A stretch of 64,000 nucleotides of DNA from positions 1-64,000 of the forward strand of contig JAMKCH010005331.1 in assembly GCA_023653785.1 (NCBI GenBank), written 5' to 3'. Positions 35,998-47,898 of the stretch are shown here, one piece after another (the stretch's first letter is position 1; each line of letters begins with the position of its first letter). The notes beneath the pieces are model-generated. The model was given only the letters and a program-made list of their open reading frames with translations, had not been told where the DNA came from and ran no database searches. Both the position numbers and the translations under genes were made by a program. Source of the DNA: Ophioderma brevispina (Eukaryota > Echinodermata > Ophiuroidea > Amphilepidida > Ophiodermatidae).

Positions 35998-36070
35998 CCA
36001 TGTGGGACAGTGGTAGTGCTATCAATACATGTCTCCCAGGGGTGAAGTATGAACCCATGGATTCATGTCG
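35998..36070 (+). repeat. tRNA-like SINE head
   Basis: GTGGGACAGTGGTAGTGC resembles an A-box and GTGAAGTATGAACCCATG a worn B-box, about 35 bp apart as in tRNAs. The ends do not form an acceptor stem. It lies directly where the Gypsy RT sequence is lost. Confidence 0.4.
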
Positions 36071-36074
36071 TAAA

Positions 36075-37090
36075 GGCCCACACTAGTACTAGGCCAATCA
36101 TTTGAAAGGATGGATCACATACCTTAATTGGGAATCCAATTCAGACTATTCCCCTAAGGCAATATTTGTGTTGGTCAGTCACACCTTATGTGTATGTGCT
36201 CCGCAAGAATACTGTATGTTAGTTCAAAAGAACCCTTATAGCTGGTCAACACCATCATGGCTTTTAAAATTTTAAAAGTATGAGGACCTACCCATCAACA
36301 AACAATAATCCCTACAAATGCGATACAGGTGATGAGCAAGCGAGTTGATGACGGTGTTTTATTTCGTGAAGTTGTTAATTTATTATTTTTTTTATTATTT
36401 TTTTTTATTTTATTACGGTTGCATTTTCTTAATTTTAAACAATATCAATATTATTACTTACATTTGCACTGATGCACGTAAGTGTCTGCGGATATTTAAC
36501 TGAGCTGAGTGAATTATGTTGGTAATGGGTCAAGCATCAGTTGTGAATTGTGGCTCGAGGACTTGCCTCTGAACAAAAGTGCACAAACTAGCCCTGTCCA
36601 AAGGGTTGCGTAATCGCTAGAACTTTGAAAATGTCATACATTGTGCTGTTGTGATGAGCATTTCCGAGCGGTCGAAATGTCAGACAAGATATCACCAAAG
36701 GTAGAGAGATAAAGACGAAAGTTCACACAGAAGAAGATACAGTTATGATTTCATTGATTAGTGTTCGCCAATAGCAATCGTCCGCAACATAATTAGATAC
36801 CAGTTGAACTGCGTTCCCATAGATTATTTTGTTCCGTCACTGAAGATTCCCCAAATTAAACTGAAGTTTATTCTCGGGCGAACATAATATACGCGAACCT
36901 CCAATCAGATGCTGAGCCACAATAGATACAATTGCGTAAAGCATTTCAGACGTGGTTGGCCATTTAATTCCTCAATCTAAAATCTAGAATAATCTTGATT
37001 TTTTATGTTAATTCTAAAACGAACACATATCACGCACGACCCGGCAAAGAGCCTCAAGGACGTATCAATTCTTGCACCTTCTACATATAG
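36075..37090. other. No gene recognised
   Basis: AT-rich, with a TTTATT-rich tract at 36376-36414 and no supported exon. Confidence 0.4.
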
Positions 37091-37096
37091 ACCTAC

Positions 37097-37255
37097 TCAG
37101 GCCACAAAACTGCCACCCCCCTGGAACTCTTCCTGTTTTTTTAACTGTTTTAAGAATGTAAACATCCAAATTGTTTTCAACGCCTCGTGGAGTGATTTCA
37201 GTCAGGGTCCTTTTCACCATTATGTTATTTTTTTTTCATGCCTATGTCCCTTTAA
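37097..37255 (+). repeat. 160-bp dispersed repeat, copy 2
   Basis: Shares CCACAAAACTGCCACCCCCC, AATGTAAACATCCAAATTGT, GGGTCCTTTTCACCATTATG and CTATGTCCCTTTAA with 13735-13888. It ends at TTAA (37252-37255). Confidence 0.7.
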
Positions 37256-37259
37256 TAAT

Positions 37260-38275
37260 GTATCCACCCAATGCATGCTTCGGCTTTTAAATGACTGTAT
37301 CAATTGTATGATTTACTTCTCAAACGAAATTACGGTGATTTGAAAAATAGCTACTTCTTCAAAACCCTAGCAAGCAACTTTTCGTCAAATACGTACCCAG
37401 TTTGAATTATTTGCGACATGTACGAGCATAAGCATGGTAAGTGATCGTTAAGTGTCCTAGCTAATCTAAAATTAATATATCTATCTGACTAGATATTGAT
37501 TGCAATGTAAAATCTGTATATGCATTTCGGTCTTTAGTGAATGCCTTTTACATTGGCTTGTTGATTCCTCTTGATGCTTTTATTTTGTTACATTAGCATA
37601 AAGACTCAGTTTTTAGGGTTTTTTTTTTTGCAAGAAAACCAATTGGATTTTAAATACCACAAAAGAAACGATTCCTTTAATGACATCCGACATTTTTTAG
37701 ATTTTCTTCTAAAAGATATATTATATCAATACTACAAACAACCCCTCAGCTATTTAATTTGAGATCCAATGTCCAAATAATACCGGAATACTGAGGCACT
37801 CTGTATTCTGGTTGTAAATATGGTCGTCTAATCCCCCCAATTCATCCTCCCATTCCAGCTAAAATAAGGTGACATTGAACGAAAATGACCTTAAGGAATT
37901 TGCTTATACTGTCCAAATTAGAAAGACTTGTTTGTTCCATGAAAAGCAACATTAAACGAAAAAAAAAACACATCATTATCATGTGATGTTTAAAACTACA
38001 TTACTTTTCAGTAGGCACTTAAAACCTAGTGCCGCAAGAATTTAATCGGACACAACATCAAAAGGTCATACAATCCTTTAAAACAATAGGGTAAATAGGA
38101 AAGCAGAAGTCATTATCGATGAGGCTTTTGGCTTGATTGAAATGTGAATCCATGCATGCTCATTTGCGGCTTATTTGTGTATGAACCGACATCGCGAGGT
38201 CATGGTGAAATCCTTTTTGCATCAATGAGTTAATGTAAGAAACTAGGCATGAAATAGTCCTTCGTGTGCAAATTA
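37260..38275. other. No gene recognised
   Basis: AT-rich with a T run at 37621-37629. No supported exon and no repeat partner in the window. Confidence 0.4.
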
Positions 38276-38279
38276 TGCA

Positions 38280-38620
38280 GTTGGACAATGTTAAATGTCT
38301 TACAACCAAAGGATCTTATGATGACGGTAACAGGTGCTTGGTTCCTTTAATTGGATGTTTTAAACGTAAATGTGGAAATGCCAATCGTGTAAACGCAGCT
38401 GTGCTTGAACGGAGGAAACTCTAAACCTTTTGCCATCATCGATAGTTAATTGAACGTGATAAGGCGTGGAGTAGTCGTTCTGAGGTCCAGTATAAAGTTG
38501 GACATGTTAACATGTCTTACAAATCAAACGGAATTCTTCTGGTGACGATTACAGGTACGTATTGCTTTAATTTAGGTTTTGAACGTCAAATGAAAAGCCA
38601 ATCATCAGACTGTCCCCCCA
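38280..38620 (+). repeat. Diverged tandem duplication with first-exon-like units
   Basis: Two related segments about 215 bp apart (about 38280-38395 and 38495-38610) share GTTGGACA(A)TGTTAA, ATGTCTTACAA and GTGACGATTACAG / ATGACGGTAACAG, followed by a GT donor. In the second, ATG at 38512 opens MSYKSNGILLVTITG and then ACAG|GTACGT, with TATAAA 20 bases upstream of that ATG. The short hydrophobic start would suit a signal-peptide first exon. The first unit is frame-damaged. No downstream exon was linked, so this is a tentative call. Confidence 0.3.
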
Positions 38621-38624
38621 AAAA

Positions 38625-41600
38625 AAAACTATACAATCACAGATTAATTTGTTTTTTGCCAAAATTTTTAAGTTCATCTCAAGTGAGTGTTTTACTGATT
38701 CTTTTAGGAGGTTTCCAGCTTTCATGAGATTTTTAGTTGGTGTATTTCGGGGGTCTGGTTCATGAGTTATGGTTAATTATCTGAAACAGTTCAAAAACCC
38801 TGTTTGGGCCAGTTTTCGGCTAAGCTCCTGATACACAAAGTTGCCATTGAAAATCACCATTCAGACATCTTTTATTAACAATTGGAAATAAACAGTAGGT
38901 ATAACGTGCTGTTTCTTGTGATATAACACCAAAAATGCTAATTATAACTTTATATGTCCGCAATTGCCTACTCAATACTGTAGCATTGGAAATTCAATTC
39001 AAATAGTTCTTGTTGTCTCAGCTTTAACTCAGGTTTCACGCAGAAAGAAGAACCATAAAAACACGCTTGCTGAAAGTAAACTGCGACCTTTGAACACCAC
39101 CATCCTTTCCTTTATGCTCTTTGTTGGACCCTGCGTTTCTTTTCGTTTCTTCGTTCTGTTCCTCCCTGCATCTTGGAGGCAGTGGGAATAGGGAAGGTAA
39201 TTTGGTCCATCCACATTAGAGCGTTGTCCGCCCATTTGTCCCCTCAACCAACAACTTGTAGGCTGTTACATTAGATTTCGAGCAGTCAAATTCCCCAAGG
39301 CATTTCCAGAATTATGAGCTTGTCGCCCTTGAGAAGTGAGTCCCTCATTTCACCCACAACATAACAATTTCTGTGCTTTCACTGAAAATAATATATGATT
39401 ATTAACTGCCCTATAATAGCAATTCAATCCTGATCTGTACAATATTCTTTTGTTGAAAAGGGTTTATCCCACAATGAATGCTACCGCCTTATACTTTTAG
39501 TTTCTCGAACCTTCAGGTGAAACTGGCCCCATGGTATTTTTATCCTTGTGTTCAACTGACAATATCTCCGCTTAGGTCCATCAAATTGGATGGAAATAAA
39601 AGCGAGCTTGGTCGTGTCTCAACAAATAAGTAAACAGTCTGGCAAAAATGCACAGTTTATATTTTTTAATAATTTTTAGTTTGAGAATATCGTTTTTTTG
39701 GGACCTTCTTATAAGCTTGTAAACGGAAGTAACGTGTTTAGGGGTTGAAACTATAGGGGTGTTTGAGTGTGTGTTTGATTGACGAGAAAAATAAGTGTAT
39801 AACTGATAAACATTCATTCATACACGAGCAAGAATTTAGTGCTCTCCGACCACTTTTTTGTACGCGTCCAGTGATTAAAGTATTTGTGTTGTTAAATTTC
39901 GGTATTTTTTTGGAAATTAACATCTCTCTTCAACATCGGTAGGCATTATCAACTGATATCCCTCATGATATACTCATTAATATTAGTACCCACAAATTTG
40001 ACGCATTTGACATTAAATTATAGATGATTTCTTGCAACTCAACTAATATTGAAACAAAAGGCGATGTAAGGCTGACTCATATTTCCAGAGGATGACTCCC
40101 TCAATTTTTCTAACAAATCGAGTTTCTCTGCATATACATAAGGCTTGTCCACATACTGGTTCACTGTGTGAAATATCTACCTCCAGTCGACGGTCCTTCA
40201 TATAGAAAGTCACAACCTTTGGTAATAACATTCAGGTCCTAATCAGTACCTACAGGTTGAGTCAAAAAGATTTACACTCGATTTCATAAAATATTAGCAA
40301 TTTTAACAAGTTTAAAAAAAAAAAAAAAAAAAAACAATAGCTCATTATATCTACTATCATTGGTAAAATCTAAAGTTTATCTTTTTTCGCAGATTGGGAA
40401 TATGATAAATTGACGGAAAGCGCCAAAAGACCATATTGACCACGTTTGTACATTCTTCACACGTCCACAGCAGCAAAAGTCCATTGACATTTAGCTACTG
40501 TCATCCTAAATGGCTTAATAACTTTTGTATTTGTTATAAAGTAACCATTTCATAATACGTAGAACGGGGTTATTAAGAATATTTATTAACAATTGTTAAT
40601 GACAGTAAGCGTAACAGGTGACACAGGAGGGAAGGGGAGGCACTGTTCCCCTCCCATATGGGCCTTACCACCAGACAAAAAGCTTAAGCTAGCGTAAAAC
40701 AAACAGGAAAAGTGGGAAAAGGACAAGCAGAAACGGAGTAGAGAAAAGATGGGGAAGGGAGAGCGAAAAGGATTGAAGGCAAAGGGAAAGGCAGAGCAGA
40801 TGGACGTTCAATGTCTGTATGTCCAAATATGATCCACAAAAGAAACCCCTCCCCAATCAGGTTATGAAGGAGACGGTGCGGAAAAAAGGGGGTCAACCGG
40901 CGGTATTTGCACAGGATTACCTAAAATTTGCATTCAGTTTCGGTGATATGATATGATTATGGGAACAAGTTCGAACATTTATTGAAAGTAATGCTTCAAA
41001 ATTGGGTTGTAAGATCCGTGATTTGTTATTGATTTCAGAATAATGAAATAGTTGAACATTTTTTGATGCAACACATAAGGGTTTACACAAAGGTATCAAA
41101 GCAAGCACAGAATGTCATGATGTACTGTGTAGGTGACTCATCAAAAGTCCCGTGCGGCCAAATTACACAATAGTGAGTCTGTGGACAGAGTGAAAAAATG
41201 GGTACCTATCTTAAGTTAGACATAACTTTCGCAATCCAAAGTTTCAATCTCAAATTCAAAATTCTCAGTAGGTGAAAGGAGCTAGTTTTATATATGATAG
41301 TTGGTATCTTTGGTAGATTTTTCACCTGATATGTAGAAAAAAAATTCAAACAAAACGGTGTAAATATTTTTTGATCACCCGGTCTGGTACTGCTATACTA
41401 ACATAAATGTTACTGCATCAAAACGAAAATCCGATATTAATATCAAACTTTGGACTTAAGCATTATAGTGATTACCTTAGGTCTAGTCGACTATTGTTAA
41501 TTAATTCACCCAAAATATCTGATTTTGGGGGGAAAATCACTGAGTCAGCTTTATTGTCAAATTTATGACAAAAATGAAAACCTAAGTAAAAAAAACCACA

Positions 41601-42085
41601 GGCTAAAAACAGAATTATAAGCTAAATACAACAGAAAAAGAATGTCGACACAACCTTAAGCCACCACACTCACAAGAAGCCCGAACATTTTAGTCTAAAT
41701 TTGTCGTGTTTAAATTTAAGCAAAGAAAGAAAAATCAGTACTCTACAACGTGATTCAAGTTGATCACAACCAAGAAATGTTTAGGAGTAGCAACAAATTT
41801 ACGGCTTATTTTCTTTTCAGCAACCCAACTAACTTCGAATGACTACAATGACCGCCATGAAAAAAAGTCTGTAAAATATATTGGCAAGGTACATTTTTGT
41901 TGGATTTAGCGTTTGTACCATTTTGAAATTGTTTGAAATATTACATTGCGCCCTAACTGAACGTGTATTTCTTTTGCTAGTTCTGTAAGGTACATATAAA
42001 AACATGTGTATTCAGTTATACGAAAAGATACATCCTTTGCAAATGTTAATCATGTAAACGTTTATAATATTTTAATACAGTTTGC
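38625..42085. other. No gene recognised
   Basis: A 3.4-kb stretch with short unrelated open frames. An A run of about 22 lies at 40313-40334. A segment at about 40068-40215 (AAGGCTGACTCA, CTCAATTTTT, TCACTGTGTGAAAT in order) resembles 49521-49640 and is probably another copy of that repeat's end. Confidence 0.4.
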
Positions 42086-42121
42086 ATGTTGATCACGGTG
42101 GACTCGCATGTGTGTGTACTC

Positions 42122-42351
42122 AGGAAAAGGCAAGACACAAGGTTAGGACTGATGAACTGGTCACTTCCATCCAAGGATCGCTGCTTCTGTCAACGTGTGT
42201 TGGCCCCTGCCTTCCTTACTCCCAACAGATGTTCAACCGCTGACAAAGCTAAGGATGACATCTGGTTCACCAATCAAAAAGACCTCCTCACTCAAAGGAC
42301 AAATTGGATCCTCAATAAACTAGATCTGCTTCTTGATAGAAAATTCTGTTG
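42122..42351 (+). CDS. Candidate coding exon, unrecognised
   Basis: An open frame of about 76 codons lies between a good acceptor (TGTGTACTCAG before 42122) and a consensus donor (TTCTGTT then GTAAGTTC after 42351). It encodes LGLMNWSLPSKDRCFCQRV, a second Cys in NRCS, DDIWFTNQKDLLTQRTNW and LDLLLDRKFC. Four to five cysteines and an amphipathic DLLTQRTNWILNKLDLLL helix are visible. It matches no family I recognise. The EGF-like exon 1.4 kb downstream is on the same strand, so both may belong to one extracellular protein; that link is inference. Confidence 0.4.
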
Positions 42352-42545
42352 TAAGTTCATCAACAGTTAGAAGTACGAGTTCCATTTTAATGTACAGTAT
42401 ATATGCAATAGATATAGTAATCAGTTATTCACCCTGCCATTCAAACCTTTATCAATTCAAATAAGTGGTATTCGTCAACTTTTGCAATGAGCGAATGGAT
42501 CAGAAAGAATTTTATTGCGCTAATTCTTGACGCTTCTGCAGTTAA

Positions 42546-43074
42546 AGCAATAACAGCACATTTTTTGAAGAGCGCCCACGATTTTCCGGATATTTTGAGA
42601 TTTTTGCACAGTTGCATTGGTAACTGACTAGCAAACAATACCTGTGAATGGTAGAGCTCAAAAAATCTCTATTTTGTAATTAGAATAATTAATATCGGAG
42701 ATCTCCGATAATAATTCAACGGCTGCTGGAAACGTACTTACAATATGAAATAGCCGGAAAATTGTGCCATGTACATGTCTACGCTCATCCATTAGTTCTT
42801 CCGTCGGTTCAGGCAAGTCAAGTTAGTAGAGGTCATTTCGGGAAGTGGCACTATTTCATCATGGACTGACAGAAATTTGGCGTTTCCAGCTTCGCCATTA
42901 AATTACAATCAGGGACCTCGATTCTAATTACAAAATCGCTTCTTTTATGATAAATACGCATTTTGGAGCATTATCATGAGCAGGTATAGTTTACTAGACA
43001 GTTACTAACACAACTGTGCAAAAATCTTAAATTTTGAAAATTGAGGGCGCTCTTAAAAATGTGCTGTTATTGCT
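42546..43074. mobile_element. TTAA-flanked inverted-repeat element
   Basis: TTAA at 42542-42545 and 43075-43078 bounds 529 bp. The left arm starts AGCAATAACAGCACATTTTT, as does the right arm read in reverse complement. Both continue with AAGAGCGCCC, TTTTCAAAAT-like sequence, GATTTTTGCACAGTTG and ACTGACTAG / ACTGTCTAG for over 150 bp. The TTAA target is typical of piggyBac-type elements, and the arm is related to the element at 386-913 and the tandem units at 51850-52700. No transposase. Confidence 0.75.
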
Positions 43075-43078
43075 TTAA

Positions 43079-43735
43079 GATAGAAGTAGAAAACCAATAT
43101 TATCGTCAGAAAGTATAATATGGTGATAAATACGGATCTTGTTCTCAAAGTTTGCGGTAAGTATGGTAAGGAAGTTTGAAGATGATTTTCTAGTTTTCAA
43201 AGGATGTTGAATCGAAATTTGTTGGTCCAACCTCTGACAAATGTGGGGTACATTGTAAAACAAGGGGATAAAATTAATAAGGGTAATTTTTTTGAAATCA
43301 GGTCAAATTGGGTGTAAATGTATAGCAAAACATTTGTCTCGTTATAATAAAAAAGTATGGTTTGTCTTTGTTCCGACCTTTAGTTGCACAGGTACAACCC
43401 CATTAAGGTTCAAGGTTATCCTGAGGTAAAACTAATCCTAATGCTTAGATTTTATTGAAAGTGGTGTCGAATTGTTCGTCCTTACGGTATGTGCCAAATG
43501 CTATAAATAAAAAATAAATAAATAAATTATTCGGGCTTCATTTTTATAGCTTAAGGTTGGAACCTGCACACAATATGCCTTTTAATTCTTATAGTGAAAC
43601 AAATAACAGTGTGGTGTACACACAACTTGACTTGATTTCAAATTTACTTCTGTATGCTACTAATCTCCCCTGATTCTGCAATCCAACCCGGATTTCCCAG
43701 ATATTTCCATATATGTCATCTCACCTTCTTATTTC
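43079..43735. other. No gene recognised; presumed intron if the flanking exons are real
   Basis: AT-rich sequence with a TAAA-rich tract at 43505-43530. No supported exon. Confidence 0.35.
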
Positions 43736-43738
43736 AGA

Positions 43739-43878
43739 TCAATGACGACTGTGTATTCGACCACCATGTCAACAAATGGCGGGACCCTTTATGATAGAAT
43801 TAGTGGATATATCTGCGAGTGTTTTACAAAGCATGCGAGTGTTTTACAGGCTTTGCTGGTGAGGTTTGCGAAAACGGT
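43739..43878 (+). pseudogene. EGF-like domain exon, frame-damaged
   Basis: After an acceptor (CTTCTTATTTCAG) the frame opens INDDC, then after a two-base disturbance the second frame gives NGGTLYDRISGYICECFT, and a further frame gives GFAGEVCEN before the donor GCGAAAACG|GTAAGC. This is the order of a calcium-binding type EGF domain (C-x-NGGTC-x-GY-x-C-x-C-x-G-x-x-C), which mediates extracellular protein contacts. The third cysteine of the pattern is Leu (TLYD). A 14-base segment, GCGAGTGTTTTACA, is duplicated in tandem (43815-43850) and disrupts the frame. Either the exon is a pseudogene or the sequence has local errors. Confidence 0.6.
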
Positions 43879-44035
43879 AAGCGTTAAGCCAGTGGCGATC
43901 AAAGCCACGAAATACACGAAGGACTCCTAAAAATTGTAATCACCTTTGGCAATGTAGTCCTGTTTTTTACGTACACTATGGAAGTGAATGTGCCCGTAAT
44001 ATACTAAACTGTCGTAGTCCACCTTGTTTGTTTTT

Positions 44036-44395
44036 TCCGATATAATAGCTCTTTCTAGCATGATAAATATAATCATAATAAATATACTGGCATTTATAAA
44101 GCACTATTCCTATAGACTCACTGCTGCGCCGTTGCCTATTATTATTCGCTGTCGTCAGGAAATCGTCACAAGCATTTCGCTTCACCTAGGCTGGCACTGG
44201 CCAAGCGCACAAATCCCATCAGCATTGAGATTGTTATATTCCCATAAAAGCTACCCGAATAGTCGCTTGGCGACACGACGCAAGTGAGGGAAAGTGCCTT
44301 GCCCCAGTGCCATACATTGGCCCAGCGGGTGCTCGAACCCACCAAACTTTGGAGGTCATGAGTCGGTCAGCCACTGGACACAAGCATGTGCCCTA
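44036..44395 (-). repeat. tRNA-derived SINE
   Basis: Minus strand: CCAGTGGCTGACCGACTCAT (A-box area, about 44380), a B-box GTGGGTTCGAGCACCCG (about 44325-44341), CTGGGGCAAGGCACTTTCCC (about 44300), and a tail with GTGCTTTATAAATGCCAGTA then TTATTATGATTATA (about 44060-44105). This is a full SINE plan: tRNA head, conserved body and LINE-like 3' end with a short repeat tail. Confidence 0.7.
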
Positions 44396-44399
44396 ATTT

Positions 44400-45465
44400 T
44401 TACTGTGCGGCACATGGTCCATGCAGACCTAGGGGAGTTTTTGTGGTTAAAATAAATACACAGTTTCACACAGGGAATGACACACACTATTTTCGGAGGC
44501 TTAGTCTTGGACAACAGCGGCTCAGAAGAACTTCCCAAGTACCTTTTCGCATACAGTTTCGTTTTTCCGTGGCCACCGGGAACCTCTCATAGCATAACAT
44601 TAAGCATACTTTCCGCACAACACGTGTCATGTAGATTATCAGAGCTGACGCTTAAAGGATAAGCAGCGATTTGTTTATCCGAAACATTGAAAAAATGCAT
44701 CAAAATTCGCATTTTGATATTTTTTGTTACTGCCAGGACGTTGCTAACATAACCGCAAGGTTGTTTGTCGTAAAATCTGTTTATTAAGACGAGTCGGTAC
44801 CTGTTTTATATCCGATTCTTATAATTTCTATACGTTCGTATCAAAATTCTACTTGAGAATCAAAAACCTTTTCCTGTGAATATCCCGGATTTATAAGCGT
44901 AGTGCACCATGACCTATATAGGTTTGGCTTGGCTTCACAAACACATACATTTTTTGATCTTTGTTTTATAGGTCTTCATTGAGCTACTTGTATACACAAT
45001 CAGGTGTTTTAATAGTGCAGATTTTAGAGACGCCATCGCTGTATGACGGTATGACATCATTTCCTCAAATACTTAGTTGTTCACTATTGTGTTTTTTGTT
45101 TGGTCAAAACAACTTAGTTTGTGGCAGGCACCTAAATATACGAGGAAAATCAGACGCATTCTTTATCGGAAGGACGTTTTCGTTTACGGACCATTCAAAT
45201 GCGAGTACGCCAAATGAAAAATGTTCATCACGGTATAAGTTCACCCTTTGTACCTAGTTCAACTTCAAAGGTCCCAGAAATGAAATGATTAAGCCTACTC
45301 CAAATCTTTTACGACGTGGCTTCCATTCCAATAACTGCCACCAAAAAGAATAACTACCAGTGCATCATTAGTGAACTATTGATTTTCAGTCAGTGCCAGA
45401 ATAAGAGATTCACACCGTCCAACTTTAAATTTGCTACTACTCTCTAGTAGTCTGCCAAGATGTTA
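44400..45465. other. No gene recognised
   Basis: Several overlapping short frames (up to 98 codons at 44961-45257), none with a family motif or paired splice signals. Confidence 0.4.
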
Positions 45466-45471
45466 CCATGG

Positions 45472-46566
45472 CTTGACGCATAACCCCCGCGCCGCGCGCA
45501 GTGGCTGTAGCCTGCTAAACCTAACACGGGGAGCCTCTGCTCTGCAGTCCCCACCACGTAAGGGTATTTATTCGCGCTTTGGTTTTCAGTTTGTAGACTT
45601 ATGGAGGACCCATCTTTTCACATCATGCGGGGCATTGAATATTCATATTAAGAAACAATACCAGAGTTAATCGTAAAAAGGATTTTATTATGGGAATAAC
45701 AGCCAGTTTTCGAAAAATAAGGATATTATGACGTCACGGCTTGATTGTTATTATTTTGGGGGGGGGGGGGGGGGGGGGCTCGGGGGACCCATTCAGTAAA
45801 ATGACGTAACTTATCCCTACATTTGGAAACAAAAGCAACCGATTTAATCGTCATCGTACTCGGTTTTTGAATCAGGTAGGGAACAGGTACATTTTTGGTA
45901 CTGTTAGACATATACACGGTGTCTTTTGGAAAATAATAGCACTTTGGGGCAGAGAGGGTCTGTACAGACCTTTGATTTAAACATAGTCGGATTTATATTA
46001 TCGGTCACGCCCCCGAAGAGCAAACCGATATCTGATTCCTGACACGTGACCTGGTACCTGACCCGTGCCACCAAACTTTCATCTCGTACCCGTTAATAAC
46101 TACAATACGGCAAGCAGCAAGCATTCTGTATGTTGTCACAGCCGTAATCGCTAAGAACTGTGAGACTATACCACGTCACCATGTTTCTTTACTGAGGGTG
46201 GACACATATGCTGATTTGGGCTTTTCCAAACGGTAATTGGTGAAACTGCGAACATGCATTACTATGGGGGTCTCGGTCCCAGTGACATAAAATCATCTCT
46301 TAAACCTTTGTTAAAAGATCTTAGTAATATCATGAATAATTAAGAAAAAATTATGAAGTTCACATCAATCATTCGTCTGTTAATTACCTGTGTCACAACT
46401 CAAAACTCAAGAAACTTCCCTGCAAAAGTAATGTCTATCAAACATAATACCCTTGAACATACGCGCCATGCTACAAGAGCTATCTCTCTGTAGCCATGCG
46501 CACCGATCCACTCTAATATCCAAACACCCTATTATTTATTATACACCCCAAAACCCTGCCGCCTGG
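45472..46566 (+). mobile_element. R1 repeat, copy 3
   Basis: Starts CTTGACGCATAACCCCCGCG and ends ACCCCAAAACCCTGCCGCCTGG. It keeps the ATTATGGGAATAACAGCC, TGACGTCACGG, ACATAGTCGGATTTATATTA and terminal hairpin blocks. A G run of about 19 (45759-45778) sits where other copies read TTTTGCTTCGGGG. No adjacent minisatellite. Confidence 0.8.
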
Positions 46567-46724
46567 ATGTATCATTTGATGTAATGGGATCATATTTGGG
46601 GGGGCTACTGGATTGCCATAACCTAACTGCCAGCAATTTGCAGTGTATAAATGTACATAGGGTTTCTGCTCTCACCCCTATTATTTTCAAATTCATTTCA
46701 TCACGTCACCTCTACCATGTTGTT

Positions 46725-46830
46725 TGGACCAAGGGCCATAAAACCATGTTAGAGCCCCTCCTTCCGATGGGGGGGGAGGGGACGTTAAGCCGTTCGGTCC
46801 CATGTATGGGAAGCTCAACATCCACACTGT
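46725..46830. repeat. Possible old repeat fragment
   Basis: GGGACGTTAAGCCGTTCGGT followed by CCCATGTATGGGAAG looks like a motif that recurs in 3' regions of invertebrate non-LTR elements. Only one copy is present, so this rests on recognition and not on comparison. Confidence 0.25.
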
Positions 46831-47231
46831 TACATGCTCCTATTTTACCAACTTTACCTTTTAAATTACGTAAACCCCAATTTTCAATAATCTCACCGCT
46901 TTATTAACCTATAACCTACATAAAATTACAATTTGGAAGCAAAAATTTAAATAAACAGTGGCTAAAAAATATATTCAAATTTGAAAAAAAAGTAGTATTT
47001 ATTCGCTGACGTTATTATATTTTTCCGTAATATTAATTCTTTTGTACTTACTTGTTTTTAATGTAAGAATACGAACTATGAATTGTTTTTAAAACCTATA
47101 AATGTTTAAATACGTCCGTAATACGTCATACAAAATGCAAAATCTTATTGTCCCTAACTTTTTTAAAAATAGTTTTAAAAAACTCTTTTCTCTCTTTTTG
47201 TATAGATCTTATTTTAATTTGAAAAAAGTAT

Positions 47232-47356
47232 ACCCCACACACACACCCACACACAACACACCCCCCACACACACCCACCCACACACACACATATCTAGTA
47301 TTATATATATATATTATATATAGATATAATATAATTATATATATTATTATATATTT
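47232..47356. repeat. CA then TA microsatellites
   Basis: An ACACAC-rich tract with CCC interruptions (47235-47292) is followed directly by a TATATA-rich tract (47302-47356). Confidence 0.85.
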
Positions 47357-47374
47357 AATTTTAGCATCTGCTAT

Positions 47375-47460
47375 CAGTAAAGTCTGTAGTGTAGTGGATA
47401 ATGTTTGGACTTGCAATCTTCAGGCCCTGAGTTCGAATCTATGTAAGGTACTGTATATAG
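47375..47460 (+). repeat. tRNA-like SINE head
   Basis: GTCTGTAGTGTAGTGGATAA (A-box-like, about 47382) and CCTGAGTTCGAATCTATG (B-box, about 47424) are about 30 bp apart, with an anticodon-arm-like GGACTTGCAATCTTCAGG between them. The acceptor stem does not pair, so it is not called a tRNA gene. Confidence 0.5.
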
Positions 47461-47895
47461 TTTATTCATATGATGATTGGTGACATTGGATGTGTACATT
47501 ACCTCTAAAACAAAGTGGAAAACTGGGTTTAAATCTTATTTCTTCCGTTTTCCCCTTTGTTTCGTGCTTTTTTTTTCTCAAATTTTTCCTGAAATAACTT
47601 TTAACACCACGTGGTACGTAAACCCCACAACGTTTTGTATTAGCTACCATAGCTACACCTTGAAAAATTGTCAGAGGAATTTTATAACGTTTTAATTCTT
47701 AAATATTGTGTAAACAAGTCAAAACCAACACTACGTTAAAGCTGAGATTTTAACGGCACGTTTATTTTACGTTCCCTGCATGTGTCGTATTTTACTGCTC
47801 AGTTAGTTACGTTTCTGCATGTAGTGAGTCCCACCCTCTGCCAGTCAAAATGCCTGTTTTTTTACTGTTATTTTTAACAGTGCATACATGATTGT
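47461..47895. other. No gene recognised
   Basis: No supported exon. Confidence 0.4.
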
Positions 47896-47898
47896 CAC

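Noticed and set aside
46584..46907. 107-codon plus-strand frame as a gene
   Set aside because: Contains a motif seen in old non-LTR 3' regions, and no exon signals or domain were found.
47375..47460. Functional tRNA gene
   Set aside because: A- and B-box-like segments are present but the acceptor stem does not pair and the anticodon arm is poor.
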